Source of the DNA: Haematococcus lacustris
Lineage: Eukaryota > Chlorophyta > Chlorophyceae > Chlamydomonadales > Haematococcaceae
Reading direction: 5' to 3'
Assembly (NCBI GenBank): GCA_030144725.1
Contig: JASKMD010000031.1
Span: forward strand, 2,947,775 to 3,011,774
Length of the DNA: 64,000 nt
Of this stretch, positions 9,784-20,757 are shown piece after piece. The translations under genes were made by a program, and so were the position numbers. Within the stretch, counting starts at the first letter, position 1. Each line of letters starts with the position of its first letter. The notes under the pieces were generated by a model, which saw only the letters and a list, made by a program, of their open reading frames with translations, had not been told where the DNA came from and did not search any database.

Positions 9784-10112
9784 CTGCGTATCTCTACTGC
9801 CATGTTGTGTATGTGTGCTTCCTCAGGTGCTACCTGGGATGCAAGTGAGTGCGCATGTTGTGAAGCTATGCGGCTTGTTTGTGTGGTCAGGCTGCTAGGC
9901 TGGATAGCTTTGCTGCCATGTTGTGTATGATGTTCTCTGCATGGAATGTAGGAGTGTAGGCTGCAGCTGATGGTCTCTGTGGCTGAAGCCAGCAGGGTGC
10001 ATGAAGCGAGAGATGTGCTGTGTGCCGTCTCTGTGGCTGATGCCAACAGGGCTGATGCGATGGGACTGCGGCTCTGGAGGTCTCGCTCGAAGCGGGATGC
10101 GACGGTGCAACA
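9784..10112. repeat. 115-bp minisatellite and flank, right part
   Basis: Continuation of the repeat interrupted by the chromovirus. It is nearly identical to about 51236-51568 and diverges from it at about 10113. Confidence 0.8.
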
Positions 10113-10520
10113 CGATTGGTCACCCCCGCCATTGGCTGCACCCCTGATAAAATCTTTCTAGTTTTTACGAGTGTCACAGCAATTCTCGCGCAGGGCAATG
10201 CAGCTCGTTAAAGCGAAGCTAGCGGGCTGCTCGGGCTGATGTGCACCTGTGCCGGGGCGGGCGGGGGTGCTGAGAGATTAGGTCGCGTTGTGTTGGAAAT
10301 AGCCTACTTAGTGGGGCTGTGATCAGCGAACAGCTATCGCGCTCAGCGGCCCAGCTTTTCAAAGTTTTGAATTTCTTGTCGGGCGCAGTACCCCCCTGAC
10401 ATGTGTTCTAGTGCTAGTGCTAGTGCTGATGACATGTTTAAGAGTGGTGGTATGGCTTGTGGCCAGTCCCTGCACCCAAACAGCGTCCACCTCGTGTCAC
10501 GTCACCTCTAGGGCGTGTCC
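10113..10520. other. non-coding, nothing recognised
   Basis: Unique-looking GC-rich DNA with a short CTAGTG repeat (about 10410-10428). No gene, RNA or repeat family is supported. Confidence 0.4.
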
Positions 10521-11030
10521 GCTAATATTAGCTCCGAGCCAAAAATGGCCTAATAGCTCTTAGTTCCGTTTTCATGCGTTATAATAGTTTAAGAGACTTA
10601 GTTCCCTACTATGCTCTTAAAAACGCGGGACGCGGACCATTTTAGAAAAGTGCATAGCTGGTTCAAACTGGCTACCGTTGCAAGTCGCGTATGGTGCTAC
10701 CACGCCCCGCCCTTCGCTCCAAAACAAAGTGTTGCTCCAGAAGTGCGGCTTCGCCGCACAGAATGTAGCCACAACGCACCTAAAACGGAACTAAATTAGA
10801 TAGTGGAAGCGCCCGGGGCGTTTTAGGCCCCCAAAGACACTCGGCCTCGGCTCTGGAGCGTAACAGCTCTCGACCTCAGCCAGCAGCCGCGTCGCTACGC
10901 TCCGCGGCTGCTGGCTTCGGTCTCGAGCTGTTACGCTCCAGCGCCTCGGCCTCGCGTTTTTAGGGCGCCTAAAACTACCGGCGCTTCCACTATCTACTAC
11001 ATAGTAGCGCTACTACGAGCTAATATTAGC
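10521..11030. repeat. possible inverted-repeat element with GCTAATATTAGC ends
   Basis: The left end GCTAATATTAGCTCC and right end GAGCTAATATTAGC are inverted copies about 510 bp apart. A related GAGCTAATATGAGC lies at about 11462. No clear target duplication is seen. It contains the nested MITE at 10799-10994. Confidence 0.4.
10799..10994. mobile_element. fold-back MITE with TA target duplication
   Basis: A 196-bp near-palindrome. The ends GATAGTGGAAGCGCC and its complement are flanked by TA on both sides (10797-10798 and 10995-10996), and inner arms such as GGAGCGTAACAGCTC also pair. A TA duplication suggests Tc1/mariner-type mobilisation. A diverged relative of the inner part lies near 56680-56720. 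No coding capacity. Confidence 0.6.
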
Positions 11031-12059
11031 TAAAGTGGTCGGGGATCGACAGGTACAATGTTCTATCCCTGCCAGGTGCAGAGGTTTCGCCATCTTTCGT
11101 ATTTGTTAAGAGATAGCTCTCCGTGTATCTTGCATACCGCAACTTTGCCAGCTGCAAGGGGCACTGAAAGTTGACAACATGAAACTCCATGAAACAGCAC
11201 AACATGGGGCAGCCCGCGAGCAAAGACTGCAATGGCTTGCGCTGATGCTCAGATGACGCGCATTGAACTACAGCTACCAATGTGATGAACGCTATTCAAA
11301 ACGATGCGATATTGAGAGAGTACTGAGAGTACCATTTTGGGGCCCCATGAGTCCAGGAGGCGGCCTCCGACGGCGCATCATCAACGAGCTGCACAGGGGC
11401 CACAGCGACGCCAAGCACATCCATCGCGCTAAAAAGCGAACGAAGGCGCGACAAGGATCGGGAGCTAATATGAGCTAATATGGTTGGCTTGCTATTTTTG
11501 ATATTAATAATATTAGCTGGGGGGGGGAACCGCCCTAGTCACCCCATGTCAAATTTCCTCGATATGGGCATTTTCTTCGGCCGGTTATCTATCCAACCAG
11601 GACGTCGAATGATGGACTGCAAGTTCTGTTCGGCTCCTTGTGTGGTGTTTTATACGTTCCGCAATCCAGAAACGCGTTGCCTTCATATGTGGGCCGTTTC
11701 AAGCGTAAGCGGTAACATACTTATCAGCTCAGTTGCTGCATCTTTTTGGCTGATTTCAGCTGCGTTGGGCTTCACAAGGACCACAAACACCGATGTGGTA
11801 ACCACCTTGACATTGCTGTCACATGTGGACTGAACCCGTGTTGAAGAATGCGATTTAAAGCGCTGTTGCATGCTGGTTTAAAATTAGTTTGGATGCGCCG
11901 TTCACGCCGCGCTGGGTCCAAGCTGCCTACAGTGGCTGCTAAGAGTGCCTGCGTGGCGTCAAAACACGTCGCGTGTTGGGGGCCAGCCACCCGGCAAACC
12001 GCTGGGGCTGACCGCACTCTAGTTAGGCCATAAGCGGCTCATCGCACGAATTGCATTGC
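11031..12059. other. non-coding, no gene supported
   Basis: Short frames exist on both strands but none shows a domain, consistent codon pattern or splice structure. A run of nine G lies near 11519-11527. Confidence 0.4.
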
Positions 12060-12185
12060 AAGCATTGCAAGCATTGTAGTGTTTGTCAAGAAGCAACACC
12101 ATCCAAGTACCTAGCCCTCTTAGAAATCCAGAAGTCCCCCAAAGAAGTCCAGGAACCTCTAGCATCGCAAGATCTCGTCATAAGT
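12060..12185 (-). repeat. left half of a gypsy-2 LTR split by the giant element
   Basis: This matches the LTR interval equivalent to about 2903-3023 of the copy at 2689-3112 and stops at TCATAAGT (12178-12185). The LTR resumes at the same eight bases at 34586, so the two halves were joined before the 22.4-kb insertion. Confidence 0.85.
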
Positions 12186-12210
12186 CAGGCTAGACAAGCA
12201 AGGGGAAAAT
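12186..12210 (+). repeat. left terminal inverted repeat of the giant element
   Basis: CAGGCTAGACAAGCAAGG followed by GGAAAA. Sixteen of the first 17 bases match the complement of the right end. Confidence 0.85.
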
Positions 12211-12475
12211 TGGGTACCATGCTGTTCTCCACATCCAGACCACTATTTGCTACCGCGATTGCACCGCTAGCTTCAGCGTGCTAAAAATGTTAGCGGCGTT
12301 GAAGCGCAGGCCCGCAGGTGTTTGGGCTTAAAGTTGTGTCCACGCAACAAGGTCGCTATAGGGAGCTACATACATACGTACAAAGTATAAGGCCGGGGCC
12401 CGTCTCTCTCGCTAGCCCGTAGGTCCGTTCAGTCGGTTGTACTGGGTAGCTCGGAACACCGTAAATAAGGGGCTG

Positions 12476-12733
12476 AGTAAGGCTGCACCACCCAGGGCAC
12501 CCGTAGGGCTGGCTGCAGCTCCCAGGGCACCCGTAGGGCTGGCTGCACCACCCAGGGCACCCGCATGGCTGGCAGCACCACCCAGGGCACCCGCATGGCT
12601 GGCTGCACCACCCAGGGCACCCGCATGGCTGGCTGCACCACCCAGGGCACCCGCATGGCTGGCTGCACCACCCAGGGCACCCGTAGGGCTGGCTGCAGCT
12701 CCCAGGGCACCCGTAGGGCTGGCTTCGAGCGAT
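12476..12733. repeat. 30-bp tandem repeat near the left TIR
   Basis: About eight and a half copies of a 30-bp unit containing CACCCAGGGCACCCG and GGCTGGCTGCA, starting ~290 bp inside the element. It stays open in several frames on both strands, but this is a consequence of the repeat. It may be a subterminal protein-binding array. Confidence 0.8.
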
Positions 12734-12904
12734 GGGGCATAGCTTAAAATCCTTCAAGTGCGCACACAGGCAAATTAGCGCGAATATTCGACATCCTAGG
12801 GGGGTAGTTTTTTGATGGGGTTCGCCTCGGATTGTCCTTGCGACTCCAACGCCACTTGGCGCGTGTTGAAATTCTGAGTGTGTGAGCAGTTGGAGTGGAG
12901 GTAC

Positions 12905-13012
12905 CTACAGTACTGTAGATATCTACAGTACTGTAGAGGTCTACAGTACTGTAGAGGTCTACAGTACTGTAGACATCTACAGTACTGTAGATATCTACAG
13001 TACTGTAGGCAA
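12905..13012. repeat. palindrome array 1 (CTACAGTACTGTAG), six copies
   Basis: Six copies of the perfect 14-bp palindrome at 18-bp spacing. They lie ~720 bp inside the left end and just beyond the 3' end of the transposase gene, where CACTA elements carry subterminal transposase-binding repeats. Confidence 0.9.
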
Positions 13013-13220
13013 TTCTTAAGCTGTTTTTAGAGGTCATATATTTAATTGTTCCTTTGCTTTTCATGGTGACTCTGCTTGTCTTGACGAATAGTACAAGCAC
13101 ATGGGATTCGGCGGCTGACAGTTGTGGTCATGAGATGTGTTCATGAGATGTTTGAATGAATCATGTCGTGTGCTGGCGCGCAAAGTAATAGACGAAGGAG
13201 CTTGTAAGAGCCATTCATAC

Positions 13221-13225
13221 TTACA
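13221..13225 (-). terminator. TGTAA poly(A) signal of the transposase gene
   Basis: The minus strand reads TGTAA 64 nt after the transposase stop codon, matching the green-algal poly(A) consensus. Confidence 0.6.
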
Positions 13226-13288
13226 CCATGATTGACAGACATTGCAAGGCCATTCAACATGTCTGTGACTCATGCATGCCCCTGTTGC

Positions 13289-16200
13289 CTACTTATCCAT
13301 GGATTTGTTGTTGAATGGAACAAAGTACATGTCTCCCCCACCCTCCTTGTGCGGGAAGAAGGGCACCAGCAGGTGTGTGAGCTTAGTCCCATCTACCGCA
13401 AACCAGTTGTGAGGGCCAGCTGCTGAGTAAAGAGTGGATGGGTGCCGGCCAACAAGTGAGCGCTGCTGGCGCACCGGTGTGGGAAGGGGAGCCTGGTAAA
13501 GCTGCCTCTGGCTTAGCTTGCGCCCTGAACGCCTGACCTGTGTTGGGGCCTCGTCCCCCTGGCTGTCTGACTCATGGCCATCACCTTGTGTGCCTGGGGG
13601 TGCAGCTGAAGGAACTATAGCCGGCTGCTGATCTGATTTCTGCTTCTTGCTGCGCTGTGTAGGTCGTGAAGGCTGCTTCCTTTTTGCTGGCACTCGCTTC
13701 TCTGCTGTTGCTGTGTCGCCCTCAGCAAGGGGCGTGCCACGTGCTATCGCTAACGTGTCTAGCTGTGGAACAGGGGTGGTGCGGTACAGGCGTGCAATGG
13801 CCAGGCGCAGGAAAACACCCTGCTTGTGTGGGTGCTCCACCCGCACCCAGAACTGGATATGTGATGCATATGGTACCTCCCCCCACACCGCAACCAACTC
13901 ATGCTCCCCTGTGTATTGCCCGGGTATGATCTGTAGGTACTGGTTCATTACCCAGTTGCTGTTACGCACATGGACCTTGGTGTAGTCCACACTGTGCATG
14001 ACCTGCCCGTTGCACTCTGCACGCTTGAAGTACTTGACACGCTGGGGCACTGCTGGGCTGGCACCACTGACAGGATCTGCAAACACTGCATTGAAGTCTG
14101 CATCGCTCCACTCTATGCTCTCAGCCAAGAACTCCTCCCTGAACTTGATGCACGCCTGGCGCACCCACTCCTCGCCTTCCCCACCATTCGGGCACTCACT
14201 GTAACCACACCCCAGGAGTTGGCACACCTCCTCCGCAGGCACCGGCTTAGCATCCCTGACACCCTTGCTGCTCTTCTTCTTCTGCTGGCCAGCAGCCTCT
14301 CTGCCCTCCTCATTCTCCTCACCCTCCTCATCCATTCCCTCACCCTCCTGCTCTTCAGCCCATGCATCCCTCCCATGCTTATGCCTGTGTGTGTTGAACC
14401 ACTGCTGCATCTGTCGGCTCAAGCGCTCCCGCAAACACATGGCCAAGGTCACCTGCAGCCCAGCAGCATGGGAGCCACTGAAGTGCTTGGCACGCTGCAT
14501 GGCGCGCTCCACGAAGAACTCCGTCACCCAGCAAGCACGCCCGCGCTCACGCTCTTGATCAGGCAATCTGCATGCATAGCACACGACACCATGTCGAATA
14601 TATCAGCGTATTTGTGACCTGTTGTATGCAATGGCCAATGGTTGGTGGAGCATGGTCACACGCACCGGCAGCACAACATATGGAGGTTGCTGGAGAACAA
14701 GGAGATCGGCACGTCCTCTCCCAGCCAGTCCTTCTCAGCCAGCAGGTAGGCATAGGTGTGAATGGCGTTAGCGCCCTCGTCCATACCCGCTTTCAGCCGG
14801 GCCTCATACAGTGCCTCAGCCTCCGGTGTCTTGTCTGGGCTTCGCTGCGGGTCTCCCTCTGTAGGGCATGATTACAGGGCCATGCAGTACTTCATTGTGT
14901 ACACGCATGGTGCAGCTGTTGTGGCAATCTTGATTACCTGATGTCAGGTAGTGCAGCACAGCCTTCACCAATGCCTTCCAAATGGGCAGGTGCCCGTTCT
15001 CCTCTGTCACGATGTCTCGAAACACGTACTGCCAGCCGTACCGGACGAAATGCATGAAGTCATCCATGATCCACCCCCTGCAGCAAGATGATGCACATCA
15101 GTGTTGTGAAGGGGAAGTTGTTTACATGTGTCATTTGACACCTACAGTACTGTAGACCTCTACAGTACTGTAGATCTTCATGAGTACTGTAGACTTCACA
15201 GTACTGTAGACCCTTACGAGCACTGCTGACCCTTATGAGTAATGTAGACCTCTACAGTACTGTAGACCTCTACAGTACTGTAGACTCTCAGAGTACTGTA
15301 GACCCTCAGAGTACTGTAGACCCTCAGAGTACTGTAGCCCTCTACAGTACTGTAAACCTCTACAGTACTGTAGACCTCTACAGTACTGTAGACCTCTACA
15401 GTACTGTAGACCTCTACGGTACTGTAGGCCTCTACAGTACTGTAGACCTTTACAGTACTGTAGACCTCTACAGTACTGTAGACCTCTACAGTACTGTAGA
15501 CCTCTACAGTACTGTAGACACCTACAGTACTGTAGACCTCTACAGTACTGTAGACCCTCTGAGTACTGTAGACCTCTACAGTACTGTAGACCTCTACAGT
15601 ACTGTAGACCTCTACAGTACTGTAGACCTCTACGGTACTGTAGGCCTCCACAGTACAGTAGACCTCTACAGTACTGTAGACCTCTACGGTACTGTAGACC
15701 TCTACAGTACTGTAGACCTTTACAGTACTGTAGACCTCTACAGTACTGTAGACCTCTACAGTACTGTAGACCTTTACAGTACTGTAGACCTCTACAGTAC
15801 TGTAGACCTCTACAGTACTGTAGACCCTCTGAGTACTGTAGACCTCTACAGTACTGTAGACCTCTACAGTACTGTAGACCTCTACAGTACTGTAGACCTC
15901 TACGGTACTGTAGACCTCTACGGGACTGTAGACCTCTACAGTACTGTAGACCTCTACAGTACTGTAGACCTCTACAGTACTGTAGACCTCTACAGTACTG
16001 TAGACCTCTACAGTACTGTAGAACTCTACAGTACTGTAGACCTCTACAGTACTGTAGGCCTCTACAGTACTGTAGACCTCTACAGTACTGTAGACCTCTA
16101 CAGTACTGTAGACCTCTACGGTACTGTAGACCTCTACGGGACTGTAGACCTCTACAGTACTGTAGACCTCTACAGTACTGTAGACCTCTACAGTACTGTA

Positions 16201-19200
16201 GACCTCTACAGTACTGTAGACCCCAAGAGTACTGTAGACCCCAAGAGTACTGTAGACCCCAAGAGTACTGTAGCTCACTCACGTGAAATCCTCTGTGTGC
16301 TTCAGTCGTCGTCCAAACGTCACAGGGAAGTGCATGTCCTGGAAGCGCTTGATCATCGTCTCACGTGGACTCTCCTTGTCGTTGCCTTGGCGCTTGCTGA
16401 AAGGCCCGCTCTTGGAAAACAGCCACTGCATATGGTGCTTCACAACACCAAACAGGAAGGCGTGCGCGATGGGCACCACATGCAGCCACTTGGCCTGCAC
16501 GTACTTGAGGTACTTGGTCACTATAGGCCGGCCCCAGCACCCGATGTCTGTGCCCTTCACCCAGCCCCCCTCAACGGCTGCGCCACGAGTCTGCATGTCC
16601 CTCTCTGACAAACGGTTCCGACGATCCCACATCCAAGCCTCAAACCATTCGCCCACCACACCCCTGCCCACCACGGGTTCGCCATCATGCCCCTGGCCAC
16701 CAGCAGCTCCTCCACCAACCTCGCCACCACCACCCTCTGCCTCCTCATCTCGCCCTTCAAACCGATCAGCCTGCCCACCCTGATCACTTTGTGGTGCAGC
16801 CAAGCCCGCACCCTGGCTCGCACCCTGGTTTGCACCCTGGCCAACGCCCTGACCTCCACCCTGGCCTGCACCCTGGCTTCTCAATCCTTCACGCCCTGGG
16901 CCATTAACCACCCCAGCCGCCCTGCCCGTATGGCGACCACCTCTCCCCACCCCAGCACCCACATCAGCATCTTCTTCTGGGGGGGGAGGAGGATAGCGGC
17001 TCAGGTCTGGCACCAACACCTCCACCGGCAGCCAGTACCCCTTGGGGTGCACACCACCGTCACTAGGGGTCCGTAGCCAGCACCAGGCACAGTTCATGCA
17101 AGCACCATGGCCAAGACTCTTCATCAAACACATCCTGCAAAGCACCATGCATCATTGGCCTTACACCCAACTAGTTGGTGGTGTATATGTTACCCTTACT
17201 CACCGAGCCGGAGTGTCCGCCACCACGCTGGCCAGCATAGGGTATAGCCGGATCTTCGTGGCCTCATTGGCACCACGGTAGCCCTTGGGGGCGTGCAGGT
17301 GGACCCAACAGTCGCGCTTGCTTTCATCAAGCGAGTCACGGAGGTCCACCAGCAACTGCCAAACACACACTGCTACCTGTTAGTCATGCATCATTCTGTT
17401 GTGGTTCTGAGAACATATGCCTCAGCTTGTTCACCTGGTTCACGTAGCCCTCCACAAACTTGGACTTGTCAGCACCCAAGATCACACCCACAATAGCCCA
17501 GGTCTCGTCCTTGCTCATGTACTTGGTGGGCACATCCATGACCTGGGGTGGACACGTTTCATTTGTATGGGCTAGAGCTCAGGCTCAGGCTAGGGCTAGG
17601 GCTAGGGCTAGGGCTAGGGCTAGGGCTAGGGACAGGGATAGGGATAGGCTAGGGCTAGGGCTAGGGCCAGGACTAGGGCTAGGGCTAGGGCTAGGGCTAG
17701 GGCTCAGGCTAGGGCTAGGGCTAGGGCTAGGGCTAGGGCTAGGGATGGGGCTAGGGCTAGGGCTAGGGCTAGGGCTAGGGCTAGGGCTAGGGCTAGGGCT
17801 AGGGCTAGGGCTAGGGCTAGGGCTAGGGCTAGGGCTAGGGATAGATGTGGGGATTGGGTTGGGTTGGGGTTGGGGATAGGGATAGGGCTAGGGCTAGGGC
17901 TAGGGCTAGGGCTTTGTGCTCATACCTGCAGAACAATAATCCCGACGGACTGTGTTTCAGTGATCTTCACCCAATCGATGCCCAGGCTCAAGCGCACTGC
18001 GTACGGGTTGTCGAACTGGTCAGCTCCCACGCTGTCTCGCATGAACTTGCCAGCCTCACCTGTGCCCATCCAGCAATCCGTTAAGTGTGTTCTATTCAAC
18101 CACGTTGCATCTCATTAACGTTCACTCACTGGCATAGAAAGATCCCGGGCCCTTGTCCACGTCCCGGTTGAACCACATTTGCATGCCGGGGCTGAGGAGC
18201 ATAGTATTCAGGGTCTCCTCCAGTTCCAGGTAGAAAAGTTCTGCTCGAGGCCGCAGGTTATCGCGGTCACCTATACCATCATGCATGAGCACCGCCTGTT
18301 CACACCACATCCTTGCCCTCTGTGGTATTGGCCATGCATGTTAACTCACCCTCAAAACGTGCGAGCTTGCACTTGGGGCACACCTCCTTCTTGTGCAGAG
18401 GCCACTGATCTCTGCAACGCAAGTCACGAAGTCATGGGTTCACCCCTAACCATCCGCTTGTTTGTGTATGGCAACATATACAACCTGTGGCAAAGGGCAT
18501 GGGGCGTGGGTCATGGGTACTTGGGTAAACATAGCACCCACCGGGGCAGGTGGCCAAAGGTGTGCCCACAGGGACGCTCAGCCGTGCCGTTGCAGACGTG
18601 GAGCCGACTCTCTGGTTGGTCAAAGGTCTCCAATGTTTGCCGGTACAGGTACGGAGTGCTGGGGTGGTTGTGAGGCGTACGTAGCTCCCCTTGTCCGAAC
18701 ATGTAGCCCAGCTCCAGCAGGTGCGCCTTAAACACCTTGGCGTCAGGAGTGATGGCCTTCATCCAGTTGTGGATCCTCTCCACGTTGTCATACGTAGTGG
18801 TCATAGGGTGCCATGCAGACACAGGCTCACTCAAGCGTCGCTGGATGTCTGTTGTCCTGCAACGCCTCCGCCCCTTCTCCAGACGGGGGCCCCTGTCTTT
18901 GCTGTCCCCCCCCCTCCTACTGTTACGAGGGCGGCCAACACTACGCCCACGGGACCGGCCCCGGCCTCGACCTCTGTCCACACTGCCGCCCCTGCTGCCT
19001 CGTCCACCCCTGGCAACACCTTCACCTCGCTGTGCATGCCGGGCTCCGCTGTTGCCTCTGTTGTTGCGTTTTCCACTGTCATCAGAGCTGCTACCTGTGT
19101 CCATTGACTGCTCAGATACAACTTCAGACTCAGACTGGGAGGTGGTGGTGGAGGATTGGGAGGTGGTGGAGGATGCATGGGGGCAGCCCATGGAGCATCT

Positions 19201-20283
19201 GGCACCAACACAACAACCCTTTGCCTTGCCGCTGGGTGGGCTGCCTGTTGCATTGCCGCTGGGTGGGCTGCATGTTGCATGGGGTGAGGGGGGAAGGGGC
19301 GGGGGAGGGAACGGAGGGGAGGGGGGATTCACAGGGCTCAATCCAGGTGATGCCATGCCACGAACTGCCGTGGGCCCACTAACACCGGCCCTCCTTGGCT
19401 GCTCCCCCTCATCTGTCTCCATGTCGTCATTGCCTCCCAACCAACCTTCTTCTCGTCTGCTCCTTGACTCCACCTCTGGCCGGAGAACAAGGTCATCGTC
19501 ATAGTGACGGGCCAGCAGGCGCCCTGCATCTCCTGGGCGCAGTGGAGCCTTTTCTGGCCGAAGAACAAGGTCGTCCTCATAGTGACGGGCCAGCAGCCGC
19601 CCTGCATCTCCTGGGCACAGTGGCGCCACCTCTGGCCGTAGAACAAGGTCGTCCTCATAGTGACGGGCCAGCAGCCGCCCTGCATCTCCTGGCCGTAGTG
19701 GAGCCTCCTCTGGCCGAAGAACAAGGTCGTCCTTGCATTGACGGGTCGACAGGAGCCTTTCATCTCCTGGGCGCAGTGGCTCTCCATTTGACAGACGGTG
19801 AAGGAGGGATTGCAGAGGCGGAGTTGTGGGATGGGAGGGTTGAGGAGCAGGGGGGGGAGGTGGGGGGGGGTTGGGAGGCTTTGGGTTCCTACCGGGACGT
19901 TGTGGCGGCGTTGGAGAGCAGGGAGTTGGGTGGGATGAATCAGGGGGTAGGGGTGGTACCGGGCGGCCTAGGAAGGTGGTGGTGGAAGGCCGGGGCGGCC
20001 ACACCTGGGAGGGAGGTGGCCAATCTACTGGTGGACGCGGTGTGGGTGGCAGGCCTGGGAGCGGTGAGGGTGAGGGAGGAGGCCAATCTGGTGGGGGACG
20101 AGCTGGCATGGGGGGTGTGGGGGGCCGTGGCAGGGGACTAGGCGAGGGAGGAGGCCACACTGGCTTGGAACGGGGTGGGGAACGGGGTGGGTGTGGGATC
20201 CCCGCTTGTGATTGTTGTCGAGCATGCTCTAATCGCTGAAGTACAAAGGGTAAATTGCGCTTCGTCGGTAGTAAGGCAGTCCA
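13289..20283 (-). CDS. CACTA/TNP2-like transposase, ten exons
   Basis: Exons read from right to left are about 20283-18542, 18411-18350, 18270-18130, 18059-17926, 17542-17435, 17355-17204, 17134-16283, 15077-14938, 14858-14666 and 14567-13289. Every GT-AG junction keeps phase, giving about 1600 residues. The N-terminus is Pro-rich, then come four 26-residue repeats (78-bp period, ~19476-19790) and an Arg/Gly/Ser-rich basic tract. Exons 1-2 form a Cys-rich zinc-binding module ([13 protein letters not shown] ... VCPKCK). Exons 4-7 carry the likely RNase H core: [43 protein letters not shown] and a CMNCAWCW pair, in the order of TNP2/Transposase_21. Exons 8-10 resemble the TNP2 C-terminal region ([32 protein letters not shown]). 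The start is uncertain because a short 5' exon around 20301-20474 may precede it. It should cut and move the element. A KDZ assignment was considered but its motifs are not seen. Confidence 0.75.
15142..16276. repeat. palindrome array 2 inside a transposase intron, ~60 copies
   Basis: This is about 1.1 kb of 18-bp units (CTACAGTACTGTAGACCT and variants) filling most of the intron between transposase exons 7 and 8 (16282-15078). Long open frames on both strands here are by-products of an 18-bp unit without stops. Variants (CTACGGTACTG, CTCTGAGTACTG) recur in blocks, showing local duplication. Confidence 0.92.
17569..17915. repeat. CTAGGG hexamer array in a transposase intron
   Basis: About 55 copies of CTAGGG with a few variants (GGGATAGG, GGTTGGG) fill the intron between exons 4 and 5 (17925-17543). 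In the sense of the transposase transcript the repeat reads CCCTAG. An array with the same sense orientation occupies an intron of the divergent gene at 28760-28975. Confidence 0.9.
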
Positions 20284-20474
20284 CTGTGACAAAGCGCGAT
20301 ACCTGCAACCAACGTCGACCGCCGTAAGTAAACGTCGCCTACTTTTAGCATCGCCATGTCGGCCACATACGAGGGTTGGGAGCGCGTCTCCGGTGTTTCT
20401 TGTGATGGCTGGGCGATGTTGGGACGACGAGGAGACCGGGTTGGGTCTGCATCAGACCAATCACGAGTCACCAC

Positions 20475-20757
20475 TGTTTTAGGCTTTGGCCTAGCCGCTA
20501 GCTGTCACTATGGGTCCTGCGTGGTTGCCCCACCTGGCCGTGGCCGTGGCATTTATTTGTGATGGGCCGTGCTAGACAAGGCTTTCAGCTTGTATGTGGT
20601 AGTGTGGGTCGCCCCTTGCGCTGTCGGCGGTGGCTGATGCGGGTCGCGACTGTTGGGTTGGGTGTGGTGTTTGATGCACTACACAAGCGCAAAAACTGGA
20701 CCCGCACTCATTGCTGTGTGCACTATCCCTCCCTCGTTGCTCAGTCTTTATCCACCA
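20475..20757. promoter_or_regulatory. divergent promoter region between transposase and dioxygenase genes
   Basis: The two large genes of the element start back to back, leaving about 280 bp as a shared upstream region. No firm TATA box or binding motif is seen, and the CTACAGTACTGTAG palindrome is absent here. Confidence 0.45.

Noticed and set aside
15214..16608. 350-450-codon frames with YSTVDL or YCRGLQ repeats
   Set aside because: By-products of an 18-bp palindromic repeat lying in a phase-consistent intron of the transposase gene.
17569..17915. True interstitial telomere or chromosome end
   Set aside because: The unit is CTAGGG, not a standard algal telomere repeat, and it is bounded by in-phase exons.
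18690..20240. Long plus-strand frames opposite the first transposase exon
   Set aside because: Shadows of Pro-rich coding sequence; low-complexity Gly/Val/Arg products.
13289..20283. KDZ (Zisupton-type) transposase
   Set aside because: The 8-bp duplication would fit, but I do not see the KDZ motif set, whereas the order of motifs resembles TNP2/Transposase_21. Kept as an alternative only.
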